A stretch of 26,245 nucleotides of DNA from NCBI GenBank assembly GCA_045125095.1, contig JBGVMW010000196.1, positions 1-26,245 of the forward strand. The letters run 5' to 3'. The notes under the pieces are model-generated. The model searched no databases. It worked only from the letters and a program-made list of their open reading frames with translations, and had not been told where the DNA came from. This document shows, piece by piece, positions 16,518 to 24,724 of this stretch (position 1 is the first letter of the stretch; the number at the start of each line of letters is the position of its first letter). Both the position numbers and the translations under genes were made by a program. The DNA is from JBGVMW01 sp045125095. GTDB taxonomy: Bacteria > Bacillota > Clostridia > Lachnospirales > Lachnospiraceae.

Positions 16518-17897
16518 ATGTTCAACATCATCCCGGAAAACTTTTTTGTCCCATTAGCATCCCCTAATAAAATACTATACTGGGATTGTATATGTAAGCT
16601 GTTTACCGTTATGGATAACCAGCTTTCTTTTGGTGTGGAAAGAGACGTTCTGGTAGAGGAATTGCAATATTATTTTGACCAAAGTAATGCGGTGTCTATC
16701 TTGGAAGATGATATGGATGGAGACGATAGCCGAAGCAGAGCCAATTGGATGTTGCGGAGACTTGAGCGTTATGGTTGGCTGGAAATCGAGACAGACAAGA
16801 GCTATGTGCAAAGGGTAAATTTTAAAGAGTATGCAGTAAAAGTAATTAAGGCGCTGTTAGAGATTGCAGATGGCAAACAGATTGAATATCAAGGGTATAT
16901 TTATACCATTTACAGTCTTGTGCGCAGTAATACAGACAATCCGGGAATTGTACTGTTGCAGATTTTGGAAAATACAGATTATCTGATTACCGGTTTGAAA
17001 AATCTGAATTCCAATATCAAACATTATATAGATGAGTTGACAAAGCATAAGACGGTGGCAGAAATAATGGATGCTTTGTTTAATGATTATATTACAAATA
17101 TTGTTGATAAGGCATATCATAGACTGCTGACATCAGATAATGTATCTAAGTTTCGCCCGGAGATAGTAGAACGATTAGAGAGTAAAAGCAGAAGTCAGGC
17201 CTATATGGAAAAGGCAGTAGCGGAAATTGCCGGTATCAAAGAGGTATCCTTAGAGGAAGCGGAGGAATTGATTTTCCATTATATACGTGAAATTATTGAT
17301 GCATTTATGAATATGGATGATATTTTGATGGAAATCAATCAAAAAAATACCCAGTACCAGCGGGCTGCGATTAATCGTGCAAAGTTTCTTTTGACGGGAA
17401 GTGAAGATGTGCGAGGACAGTTAAAAGAACTTTTAATTGGAATTAATGAGCAGATAAATGAAGAAAATATGGAGCTTGGTGGTATATACCGGATTGATTT
17501 TTTAGAAGATTTGCTCCGAATTTACAGTATGTCAGTAATAGATGAAAAATCACTATACGCTCCAATAGAGGGTAAGAAGGAATTTCGTCCATCCCAGATT
17601 GCGGAGTCAGAACCGGATCTGGCGCTTAGACAGGAAAAAATGCGGAAGATGATGGAAAAGATGGAGCGTGTATTAAATCCGCAGAAAATCAATCATTATG
17701 TTTCTAGCTATATGCAGGAGAAAACGGAAATGAAAGCCTCCGAATTCCCAATGGCAAACACAGAGGATTTTATAAAAATGATATACGTTCGTTTATATGG
17801 CCAACGAAAAAATATGAAATATACGGTAGAAGTAACAGAAGAAATAGAAGTAAATGGATATCGCTTCAAGGATTTTGTGATACACAAAAAAGGATAA
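16518..17897 (+). CDS. jetA: Wadjet protein JetA (MksF/kleisin-like), type II-like
   Basis: The 459-residue product begins FNIIPENFFVPLASP, the hallmark opening of the Clostridial JetA family (DUF5716-like), and has a predicted N-terminal winged helix (to about residue 115: EELQYYF, LRRLERYGWLEIE), a long helical middle and a C-terminal winged helix (MIYVRLYGQRKNMKYTVEV). In Wadjet, JetA is the kleisin that bridges JetC heads and binds JetB; the complex extrudes DNA loops and licenses JetD to cut small circular DNA. JetB starts 15 bases after the stop. The start ATG follows AAAGGAA and lies 57 bases after the -10 box. It is intact and of full length, in contrast with the truncated JetA head at 260-1060. 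The type II assignment is by resemblance only. Confidence 0.85.
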   Translation: MFNIIPENFFVPLASPNKILYWDCICKLFTVMDNQLSFGVERDVLVEELQYYFDQSNAVSILEDDMDGDDSRSRANWMLRRLERYGWLEIETDKSYVQRVNFKEYAVKVIKALLEIADGKQIEYQGYIYTIYSLVRSNTDNPGIVLLQILENTDYLITGLKNLNSNIKHYIDELTKHKTVAEIMDALFNDYITNIVDKAYHRLLTSDNVSKFRPEIVERLESKSRSQAYMEKAVAEIAGIKEVSLEEAEELIFHYIREIIDAFMNMDDILMEINQKNTQYQRAAINRAKFLLTGSEDVRGQLKELLIGINEQINEENMELGGIYRIDFLEDLLRIYSMSVIDEKSLYAPIEGKKEFRPSQIAESEPDLALRQEKMRKMMEKMERVLNPQKINHYVSSYMQEKTEMKASEFPMANTEDFIKMIYVRLYGQRKNMKYTVEVTEEIEVNGYRFKDFVIHKKG

Positions 17898-17912
17898 GAG
17901 GGAGAAGGTAAC

Positions 17913-18527
17913 ATGGATTTTTTAGAAGGAATGCTTCAAAAAGATAAAGATGAATATTCTAGAATATGCAATCGTCTGTTGAGTAATTGCTTTTTATGTA
18001 AAGGAAACCCTACAAACAGAGCCGATTACTATTTTGTATTAAAATATAAAGATAAATTTTCAGCATATCTGTCTTTGCTGGGATATCGCTTAGAAATAAA
18101 TGAGGAATATGGAGTGGTACAGTTAACGAATCCACAGAATTATAACCGCTATAATTTAAAATTGTATGAGTCCATTATTCTTTTAATCCTGCGCATTTTG
18201 TATGATGAGAAAAAAAGAGAACTATCGGTAAGTGATGAAGTCATTATTAATATTGGGGACATTCATGATAAATTCTTATCTTTAAAGATTCGCGATAAGA
18301 TGATTGATAAAACGACTCTCCGCAATGCAATCAGTGTGTTTCGAAGATTTCAGCTTGTGGAAGCTTTGGACAAGGATATGAGTAAAGAAGATTCCAGACT
18401 GATTATCTTTGATTCCATTCTTATGGCAATTCGTGTAGAGGATATTAAACAGGCGTACGATAAGCTTGAAAATTATAGGAAAGGAGCAAAATCAAATGAA
18501 GAGACTGACGAGAGTGAAACTGATTAA
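17913..18527 (+). CDS. jetB: Wadjet protein JetB (MksE/KITE-like)
   Basis: The 204-residue protein sits exactly where JetB belongs, between JetA and JetC. Sequence features fit the KITE-type MksE fold of two winged helices: a first from about residue 15 to 75 (RADYYFVLKYKDKFSAYLSL, YRLEINEEYGVVQLT) and a second from about 85 to 175 (YESIILLILRILYDEK, TTLRNAISVFRRFQLVEAL). JetB dimers bind JetA and contact DNA in the loop-extruding complex. The tail is acidic (NEETDESETD). The start ATG follows GGGAGAAGG, and the last 32 bases overlap jetC in another frame, suggesting translational coupling. Confidence 0.82.
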   Translation: MDFLEGMLQKDKDEYSRICNRLLSNCFLCKGNPTNRADYYFVLKYKDKFSAYLSLLGYRLEINEEYGVVQLTNPQNYNRYNLKLYESIILLILRILYDEKKRELSVSDEVIINIGDIHDKFLSLKIRDKMIDKTTLRNAISVFRRFQLVEALDKDMSKEDSRLIIFDSILMAIRVEDIKQAYDKLENYRKGAKSNEETDESETD

Positions 18528-21500
18528 CTGGCACCGGTTTACCAATACAATAATTGAGTTTGATGATTCTACCTTGATTTCGGGCGAAAACGGTGCAGGA
18601 AAGTCCACGCTTTTAGATGCCATTCAGTTTGTGATTACCTGCTCCACGAATTATTTTAATAAGGCGGCTCATGAGAATGGAAAAAGAAAGCTTACCGGGT
18701 ACATTCGATGTAAAACAGGACGGGAAAATAAACCCTATGAGAGGACTGGAGAAATCAGTGCTCATGTGGCTCTGGAATTTTATGAGGAAAAGAAACAACA
18801 GTATTTTATTGTGGGTGTAGTCATTGATTCAGCCTCAGAAGGACAGGAAAAATGGGCAAGGTATATGATGGAAAAGGTAACCTTGGATGATGAGATGTTT
18901 TTTTCAGGAACTACACCAAAATCCATTACGCAGTTTCGAACCACCAACAGTAAGAAAATAAAGAACTGGTGCACCACAGATAAAGATGCCAAGGTAATGA
19001 TTCGAAATCGCTTTGGACGAATTGAAGAAAAATTTTTCCGACTGATACCAAAGGCGATGGCGTTTCGACCGATTGATGATATCAAGGATTTTGTCTATTC
19101 GTATGTTTTGGATGAAAAAGAAGTCAATATTGATATTTTAAGAGAAAATGTGCGCTCTTATCAGGATTTGCAACGCACCCTTGATTTGGTGAAAATTCGT
19201 ATTGGCAGGTTGGAGACCGTGGAGCGATATCATGCTCAGGCACTGGATGGAAAACGCAAGGACAAGATGTATGAATATTATTTGGAACGAGCACAGGCGG
19301 ATATCATACAGGAGAAAATAGAAGGACTGAAAGAAAAAATTAAGGCAGAAGAATTCAGGCTTTCAGATCAGCAGCGGCAGATTGCGAATGTAACAAAAGA
19401 AAAAAATGAAAAACAGGATATCCGTGATAATTTAAGAACAGAGCTTGCTTCTGATAAAGATTTTATTGCAGTGGAAGAACAGAAAAAACAGTTAGCACGT
19501 TTGAAAGAGAAAAAGCAGGATTTAGAACCTGAGCGTCAGAGATTGTTTGATAGTGTGAAAAATGCAAAGAAAAATCTTAGAGATATGTCCTCATTGATGG
19601 AGCAGAATTCCGATTTGAAGAAATATCAGGATGCATTAAGAACGTTGGAGCATGCCACAGAATTTGCAGAGTTCAAGGAAATATTGCATACAGTAATTTC
19701 TTATAAAAACGAAAAATTTGAAACTATGCAAATGGATCAGGCAAAGCTTCAAGTGGAAGAGAAGAAAGTAAACACGGAACTTAAGGAATGGAATGAAAAA
19801 ATTGAAAAGTTGAACAAGAAGAAGTTCTCTTATCCAACTGAAGTGGATCTGGTATTGCAGGCAATTCGAGAAGAATTTCATCGGATTGGCAGACAGCCGG
19901 AGCCAAGGGTTCTTTGTGAAATGCTTGAAATTACAGATGAAACCTGGAGAAATGCAGTGGAAGGGTATTTGAATACGCAGCGATTTTACATTTTAGTGGA
20001 GCCGGAGAATTTTGATATTGCTTTGGGAACCTATGATCGTTTGCGTAAGGAACGAAAAGCATATGGCGTTGGTTTGATTAATACACAGAAATTAGAGGAA
20101 TATGAAAAAGCACCGGAAGGCTCTCTTGCTACGGTAGTTACATCCAAGAATAAATATGCCGGAAGATACATTAATATGATTCTTGGAAAAGTGCATATGT
20201 GTAATCATTATAATGAATTGAAAAATTATCCTACTTCCATTACCAGAGAATGTATGAAATACCAGAATCATGTTGCAAATGCTATTAAACCTAGAATTTT
20301 TGAAACACCTTTTATTGGAAGTAATGCAATTAAAGTTCAGTTAGAACAAGCGAAGCAACGAAAAGCGCAGTTGAAAGAGTTGTTGCAGAAACTTGAGGAA
20401 CAGATTAAGGAATTAGAACACATAAAAAAATCATTAGATACCACCTATGATATTGATATTCAATACAGGGTAGACATATTGCCTGATATGCAGTCTCTTG
20501 CAGAGGAGATAGACAAATGCAATAAGAATATAGCAACCTTAGAAAAAAATTCTAACATGTTACAGAAACAGATTCAGTTGTCTACCTTGGAAGACATGAT
20601 TAGGGAGTTAGAACAACAGTTATTAAAAAATAACCAGTGCGTTGGTCGTATAGAAGAAAAAATACAAAATGCCAATGCCGAAATCTTAGAACATAGTGCA
20701 GAACTGGTAAAGAAAAAAGCCGGTTATGTGGAACAGCTTGCAAATGCCGGAGACGATGGGACGGCTTGGGAAAAGGAATATGACAAGCAGACATCGGATA
20801 AGTCTTTTGTACAATTTTATGACAATTACACAAGACGAAAGAAAGCAAATCTTACAATCATTGACAGAGCAGTAACAGATATGGAAAAATCTATGGTGGA
20901 ATACAAAACCGCTCACGATTTTGGTGCAGCACCAACCATGGAAGGGTATCCGGATTTTGCGGCAGAATATGATAAGCTACGTAATTCAGAATTGCTAAAT
21001 TATGAAGAAAAAGTACAATCTGCCAGAAATGCAGCGGAGGAAGAATTCAGGGAGCAGTTTTTATCAAAACTTCAGGAGAATATGAAAATTGCCCAAGCCG
21101 AATTCAAAGAATTAAATAAAGCTTTGAATGATATTATGTTCAGCAATGAAAAATATGAATTTCTGTTTATGCCGAGTAAGCGCTATCGTCATTATTATGA
21201 GATGATAATGGACGATTTTAATGCCATGCAGGGAGAATCTATTTTTAGTGGTTTATTTCATGAAAATCACAAAGAAGTCATTGATGAGTTATTTGAAAAA
21301 TTAGCTCTTGATAATGAGAATAATGCAAAGGCATTAGATGAGTTTACGGATTATAGAACCTACATGGATTATGATATCAAGATTATTCACAGTGATGGAA
21401 ATTATTCTTTTTATTCAAAGGTTTGTGAAGAAAAGAGTGGTGGTGAAACGCAAACGCCATTTTATGTAACGGTTGCTGCATCGTTTGTCCAGTTGTATCG

Positions 21501-21738
21501 AAACAGCATTGGCGGTGAGGCAATAGGATTAGTGTTGTTTGATGAAGCGTTCAATAATATGGATGATGAGCGAATCGGAGGCGTACTGGAATTTTTAAGG
21601 AGACTGCCACTTCAGATTATTATTGCTGCACCACCGGATAAAATACAGTATATCAGTCCATACATTGCAGAAACATTGCTGGTTATGACAGATGAAAAAG
21701 TAAGCTTTGTAGAGAGGTATCATAATGGTGCAATATGA
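18496..21738 (+). CDS. jetC: Wadjet protein JetC (MksB-like SMC ATPase)
   Basis: The 1080-residue SMC-type motor has an N-terminal head with Walker A GENGAGKST (residues 30-38), coiled coil from about 270 to 445, a hinge-like globular region at about 446-600, a return coiled coil to about 880, and a C-terminal head with signature SGGE (981-984) and Walker B VLFDEAF with D1016/E1017. The D-loop (NNMDDERIGG) follows. Its size fits MksB/JetC. I choose the ATG at 18496 because GGAG at 18483-18486 lies 9 bases before it and the protein then begins RLTRVKLINWHRF as SMC heads do; a TTG at 18466 has no such support. It overlaps jetB by 32 bases and jetD by 14. It powers ATP-driven loop extrusion along plasmid DNA. 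Confidence 0.92.
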   Translation: MKRLTRVKLINWHRFTNTIIEFDDSTLISGENGAGKSTLLDAIQFVITCSTNYFNKAAHENGKRKLTGYIRCKTGRENKPYERTGEISAHVALEFYEEKKQQYFIVGVVIDSASEGQEKWARYMMEKVTLDDEMFFSGTTPKSITQFRTTNSKKIKNWCTTDKDAKVMIRNRFGRIEEKFFRLIPKAMAFRPIDDIKDFVYSYVLDEKEVNIDILRENVRSYQDLQRTLDLVKIRIGRLETVERYHAQALDGKRKDKMYEYYLERAQADIIQEKIEGLKEKIKAEEFRLSDQQRQIANVTKEKNEKQDIRDNLRTELASDKDFIAVEEQKKQLARLKEKKQDLEPERQRLFDSVKNAKKNLRDMSSLMEQNSDLKKYQDALRTLEHATEFAEFKEILHTVISYKNEKFETMQMDQAKLQVEEKKVNTELKEWNEKIEKLNKKKFSYPTEVDLVLQAIREEFHRIGRQPEPRVLCEMLEITDETWRNAVEGYLNTQRFYILVEPENFDIALGTYDRLRKERKAYGVGLINTQKLEEYEKAPEGSLATVVTSKNKYAGRYINMILGKVHMCNHYNELKNYPTSITRECMKYQNHVANAIKPRIFETPFIGSNAIKVQLEQAKQRKAQLKELLQKLEEQIKELEHIKKSLDTTYDIDIQYRVDILPDMQSLAEEIDKCNKNIATLEKNSNMLQKQIQLSTLEDMIRELEQQLLKNNQCVGRIEEKIQNANAEILEHSAELVKKKAGYVEQLANAGDDGTAWEKEYDKQTSDKSFVQFYDNYTRRKKANLTIIDRAVTDMEKSMVEYKTAHDFGAAPTMEGYPDFAAEYDKLRNSELLNYEEKVQSARNAAEEEFREQFLSKLQENMKIAQAEFKELNKALNDIMFSNEKYEFLFMPSKRYRHYYEMIMDDFNAMQGESIFSGLFHENHKEVIDELFEKLALDNENNAKALDEFTDYRTYMDYDIKIIHSDGNYSFYSKVCEEKSGGETQTPFYVTVAASFVQLYRNSIGGEAIGLVLFDEAFNNMDDERIGGVLEFLRRLPLQIIIAAPPDKIQYISPYIAETLLVMTDEKVSFVERYHNGAI

Positions 21739-22939
21739 TAAGAAGATAATGAATCAGTTGTTAGATACCTACGAAAAAAGCCTTCTGTTTACAGGAGAAA
21801 ATAAGGTAAATATCAATATCCAGTTTGCCTTTAACCGAAAAAATATTCCTGCATATTTTGATGAAAGTTCGTCGGAATACGAAGTCATCCATGTAGCAAT
21901 GAAACATCTTGAGGACATGGGACATGTAAGACTTGTATGGAAAAAAGGAAAAGAAAATCATATATTATCAAAAGTGTTGCTAAACGTGGAACAATTAGAG
22001 CAGGCATATGCTTATGTAAACAGAACCCCAAAAGCAGACTATCAGACACAGATGACAGTGTTTTTAAAAAAGGCTGTCTTAAAATATAATACACCAGTGT
22101 GTACTTCCTTTTTATCATATTTACAGAATCGAATAGAAAACAACCAGTCTGTGAAAGAATATATAGATATAAAGAATCTTAAGGAAACAGAAGCACTTGT
22201 AAATGGAATATATAAAATTGAAACGAATCAAATGGAATGTTATATAAGAGAATTTTCCATTGCCACTTTTCAGGATTCTAAATATTTTGAGCAGATTAGC
22301 AGTAAAGTTGCAAAAGTATTCAGGACATTTCGTCCGGATATGGCAGGAATAGATACACAAGCTATTTTAGCCGAATATGGAATTTACAATACGCCCAATT
22401 ATGTGTATTTTAAAGGAGAAATATCTCTTGGAATCGGTGACAACTGGTTTCCTATTGGCTCTTTAAGACAGGGAGTTGGAATCTCAGGTGATGACATTGG
22501 GAATATTAGGTTAAAAGATGTTTCAGGAATTCAAAGTGTTCTGACGATAGAAAACCTTACTACTTTTTTTCGATGGAATGAGCCTGGGAGTTTAATTATT
22601 TATCTGGGAGGCTATCATAATTCCGTAAGAAGATCTTTGCTGAAAGCCATATATGAATGCTTGCCAACAGCAAAGTATTATCATTTTGGTGACATTGATG
22701 CAGGTGGGTTTGAAATCTATAGAGACTTATGTGAAAAAACAGGAATTCCTTTTGAAATGTATCATATGAATATAGACACTCTTGTAAAGTATCAGCAGTA
22801 TGCAAAAGAGTTAACAGAACATGATAAAATTCGCTTAGAGAAGCTGAAGGCTGGTACTATGGCTAAAGAAAGTGACTTGATACAGTATATGTTAGAGCAT
22901 AATGTAAAGCTGGAGCAGGAATGTATCGTGAGGGAATAG
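21725..22939 (+). CDS. jetD: Wadjet protein JetD (Toprim nuclease subunit)
   Basis: The 404-residue protein is the nuclease that cleaves circular DNA sensed by the JetABC motor. The N-terminal part (about 1-230) is a helical arm region, and the C-terminal Toprim-like domain (DUF2220 type, related to topoisomerase VI A) shows the expected acidic residues: Glu276 in LTIENLTTFF and the D-x-D pair D323/D325 in HFGDIDAGGFEIY. These residues would bind metal at the cleavage site. The ATG start lies inside the last codons of jetC (14-base overlap). The stop is only 10 bases before the response-regulator gene. All catalytic positions I can identify are present, so the system looks functional. Confidence 0.88.
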   Translation: MVQYDKKIMNQLLDTYEKSLLFTGENKVNINIQFAFNRKNIPAYFDESSSEYEVIHVAMKHLEDMGHVRLVWKKGKENHILSKVLLNVEQLEQAYAYVNRTPKADYQTQMTVFLKKAVLKYNTPVCTSFLSYLQNRIENNQSVKEYIDIKNLKETEALVNGIYKIETNQMECYIREFSIATFQDSKYFEQISSKVAKVFRTFRPDMAGIDTQAILAEYGIYNTPNYVYFKGEISLGIGDNWFPIGSLRQGVGISGDDIGNIRLKDVSGIQSVLTIENLTTFFRWNEPGSLIIYLGGYHNSVRRSLLKAIYECLPTAKYYHFGDIDAGGFEIYRDLCEKTGIPFEMYHMNIDTLVKYQQYAKELTEHDKIRLEKLKAGTMAKESDLIQYMLEHNVKLEQECIVRE

Positions 22940-22949
22940 GAGAATAACA

Positions 22950-23657
22950 ATGTACCGTGTAGCAATCTGCGATGATGAAAATGAAATTTTAAATGATATC
23001 AGCATACGAATCAAGGCGTGTTTTGAGGAGAAAGACATTTCCGCAGAATATGCTTGCATGAATGATCCAAGAAAATTGATGGAATTTTTGCAGACAGAAA
23101 AAGTGGATGTGTTGTTTCTTGACATAGACATGCCTTATTTTAGTGGAATGGATATTGCAGGTTATGTAAATGAAAATGGATTACAGCCCTTGTTGGTTTT
23201 TGTTACCAGCCATGATGCGTTGGTGTATCAGACCTTTGCCTACCGCCCATTTGGATTTATCCGAAAAACACATATAGCGGATGAGTTAGAAGAATTGTCT
23301 GCGCGAATCAAGAAGGAGTTGCTTGATAGAAAGCAGGAATTGGTGATAGAAAAAGGGCAGGAGATTATACGGATTCCGATTAGGAATATTGTTTATATAG
23401 AGTCGGAAGGAAATTATCTCAATATTTACGAAAAAAATACTGCCATAAAAGTGAGAGAAACCATGACAAATATGGAAAATAAATTGTTTGGCAAAGGTTT
23501 TATACGGTGCCACAAAGGGTATCTCATTCATATAGATTATATTAAAAAATTCCGAACCGCCGAAGTAGAGATGCGATGTGAGCAGGAACATAAAATCATT
23601 CCGGTGGGCAGAAGTTACGAAAAAGATGTGAAGAAAAAAATATTAGAATCAATGTAA
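22950..23657 (+). CDS. LytTR-family response regulator (AgrA/VirR-like)
   Basis: The 235-residue protein has a receiver domain (acidic pair D8/D9, phosphoacceptor D58 in VLFLDIDMP, the conserved FVTSHD strand, and K106 in FIRK) and a C-terminal LytTR DNA-binding domain from about residue 131 (IPIRNIVYIESEGNYLNIY, RCHKGYLIHIDYIKKF, IIPVGRSY). Phosphorylated LytTR regulators bind paired direct repeats in promoters. It starts 10 bases after the jetD stop with AGGAG as binding site, so it is very likely on the Wadjet transcript unless an unseen promoter lies inside jetD. The histidine kinase follows 86 bases later. Its likely target is the downstream ABC genes. Confidence 0.92.
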   Translation: MYRVAICDDENEILNDISIRIKACFEEKDISAEYACMNDPRKLMEFLQTEKVDVLFLDIDMPYFSGMDIAGYVNENGLQPLLVFVTSHDALVYQTFAYRPFGFIRKTHIADELEELSARIKKELLDRKQELVIEKGQEIIRIPIRNIVYIESEGNYLNIYEKNTAIKVRETMTNMENKLFGKGFIRCHKGYLIHIDYIKKFRTAEVEMRCEQEHKIIPVGRSYEKDVKKKILESM

Positions 23658-23743
23658 GGACTTTTTCGAGAGTGTCCGGCTAAGGGGGGCAGAGACGCCT
23701 GGCAACAGGGAGAGAATTTATTGAAATTAGGAGAACCACATAT

Positions 23744-24532
23744 ATGGAGATCGCAATATGCATACTTGCAACTACCGTTATCATTTTAAGTGGATTTCTC
23801 ATACGAGAAGCGAAACTTAGAAAATCAGATAAAATGCAATATGAAGAAAACGACAAGCTGCTGACACAATACGTTGCAGACAATTTAGACATGGAAAAAA
23901 AGTTAGCGGAAATGCAGCATGACTACGAGAAACAGCAGGACATGGCAGAGGAAATTCGCAGCATGCAGGAGCAGAGTCGCCTGATAAAACATGACATGAA
24001 AAATCATACCCTTGTGATGCTTTCTTATTTAGAGGAAAACAGAACAGAAGAAGCGAAACAATATGCAGGTGATATTTTAGATAAGTTGAACAAAATGTAC
24101 ACCTATGTAAACGTAGGCAATTCCCTGCTGAATTACATCATGAACAACAAGCTTTCTAAGGCAAAGGAAAATGGCATTGACATAAAAGCTGAAATCGAAA
24201 ATCTCCCATTTGCCTATATGGACAGCGTGGATTTTTCCTCTTTGTTGAATAATATGTTAGACAATGCATTGCAAGGAGCATTGGAATCAGCGGAGAAAAA
24301 GTTAGAAGTCCAAATCATATCCCAAAAGGGTTTTGATATCATTACAGTTAAAAATAGCATTGACGAATCAGTTATCGAAAGGAATCCGGATTTCCGGTCA
24401 ACAAAATCAGAACCGGGACATGGTTACGGTATCAGGCAAATGCGAATGATTACAGAAAAATATAATGGAATGCTTGACATATATGAAAAAAATAAAATGT
24501 TTATTGTGCGGGTGATGTTGTGTGACAACTAG
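23744..24532 (+). CDS. GHKL (HPK10-type) sensor histidine kinase with a single membrane span
   Basis: The 262-residue kinase has one N-terminal hydrophobic segment (about residues 3-20), a coiled-coil linker (30-75), the phosphoacceptor His83 in LIKHDMKNH, an N-box LLNNMLDNAL (167-176) and a G-box GHGYGIRQM (225-233). AgrC-like kinases usually have five to seven membrane helices, and here all but one are missing. There is no extracellular sensor loop to speak of, so the signal must be sensed in the membrane or by a partner. The ATG start follows AGGAG (23729-23733); the frame is open further upstream but without a start codon. It pairs with the LytTR regulator. The stop is followed by a long inverted repeat. 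Confidence 0.88.
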   Translation: MEIAICILATTVIILSGFLIREAKLRKSDKMQYEENDKLLTQYVADNLDMEKKLAEMQHDYEKQQDMAEEIRSMQEQSRLIKHDMKNHTLVMLSYLEENRTEEAKQYAGDILDKLNKMYTYVNVGNSLLNYIMNNKLSKAKENGIDIKAEIENLPFAYMDSVDFSSLLNNMLDNALQGALESAEKKLEVQIISQKGFDIITVKNSIDESVIERNPDFRSTKSEPGHGYGIRQMRMITEKYNGMLDIYEKNKMFIVRVMLCDN

Positions 24533-24533
24533 T

Positions 24534-24614
24534 ACATCGTCCATGAAATAACTGGTATATGCACTCTCAGAAAAATTTCCTGTGTGTATATACCAGTTAT
24601 TTCATTTTTGATGT
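24534..24614. repeat. Long near-perfect inverted repeat between kinase and ABC genes
   Basis: ATGAAATAACTGGTATAT (24543-24560) is exactly complementary to 24588-24605, and outer arms ACATC (24534-24538) and GATGT (24610-24614) also match. Inner bases add CAC/GTG and GAAA/TTTC pairs, so the whole 81 bases can fold into one hairpin starting 2 bases after the kinase stop. T-runs are short (5). It could be an unusually long terminator, a palindromic mobile-element relic or a LytTR-controlled site. Confidence 0.8.
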
Positions 24615-24654
24615 ACAAGCATATATGTTGTTTGTCACAGTATACGTGCTGTTT

Positions 24655-24687
24655 ATCCCACATGCGTTGACGTGTGGGATTTTTTTG
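24655..24687 (+). terminator. Strong Rho-independent terminator
   Basis: ATCCCACA-TG-CG (24655-24666) pairs with CGTGTGGGAT (24671-24680) with a bulged TG, a 4-base loop TTGA, and then a run of eight T's (24680-24687). It should end transcripts from the two-component genes before the ABC ATPase gene. Confidence 0.8.
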
Positions 24688-24695
24688 CGTACATT
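24667..24695 (+). promoter_or_regulatory. Candidate promoter overlapping the terminator loop
   Basis: TTGACG (24667-24672) begins in the loop of the terminator hairpin, and TACATT (24690-24695) follows after 17 bases. Transcription would start about 20 bases before the ATG at 24725. The -35 differs from consensus by one base and the -10 by two. If real, the ABC operon is insulated from, and independently controlled relative to, the genes upstream. Confidence 0.45.
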
Positions 24696-24724
24696 ATACA
24701 CATACAAAAACGAGGTGAACCAAA

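Noticed and set aside
18466..18495. TTG start extending JetC by ten residues
   Set aside because: The ATG at 18496 has a well-placed GGAG and begins the protein where SMC heads begin; the extension is inside jetB and unsupported.
23658..23743. G-rich stretch between response regulator and kinase, considered as a riboswitch
   Set aside because: No convincing stem set or known riboswitch core could be drawn. It may simply be the leader of the kinase gene.
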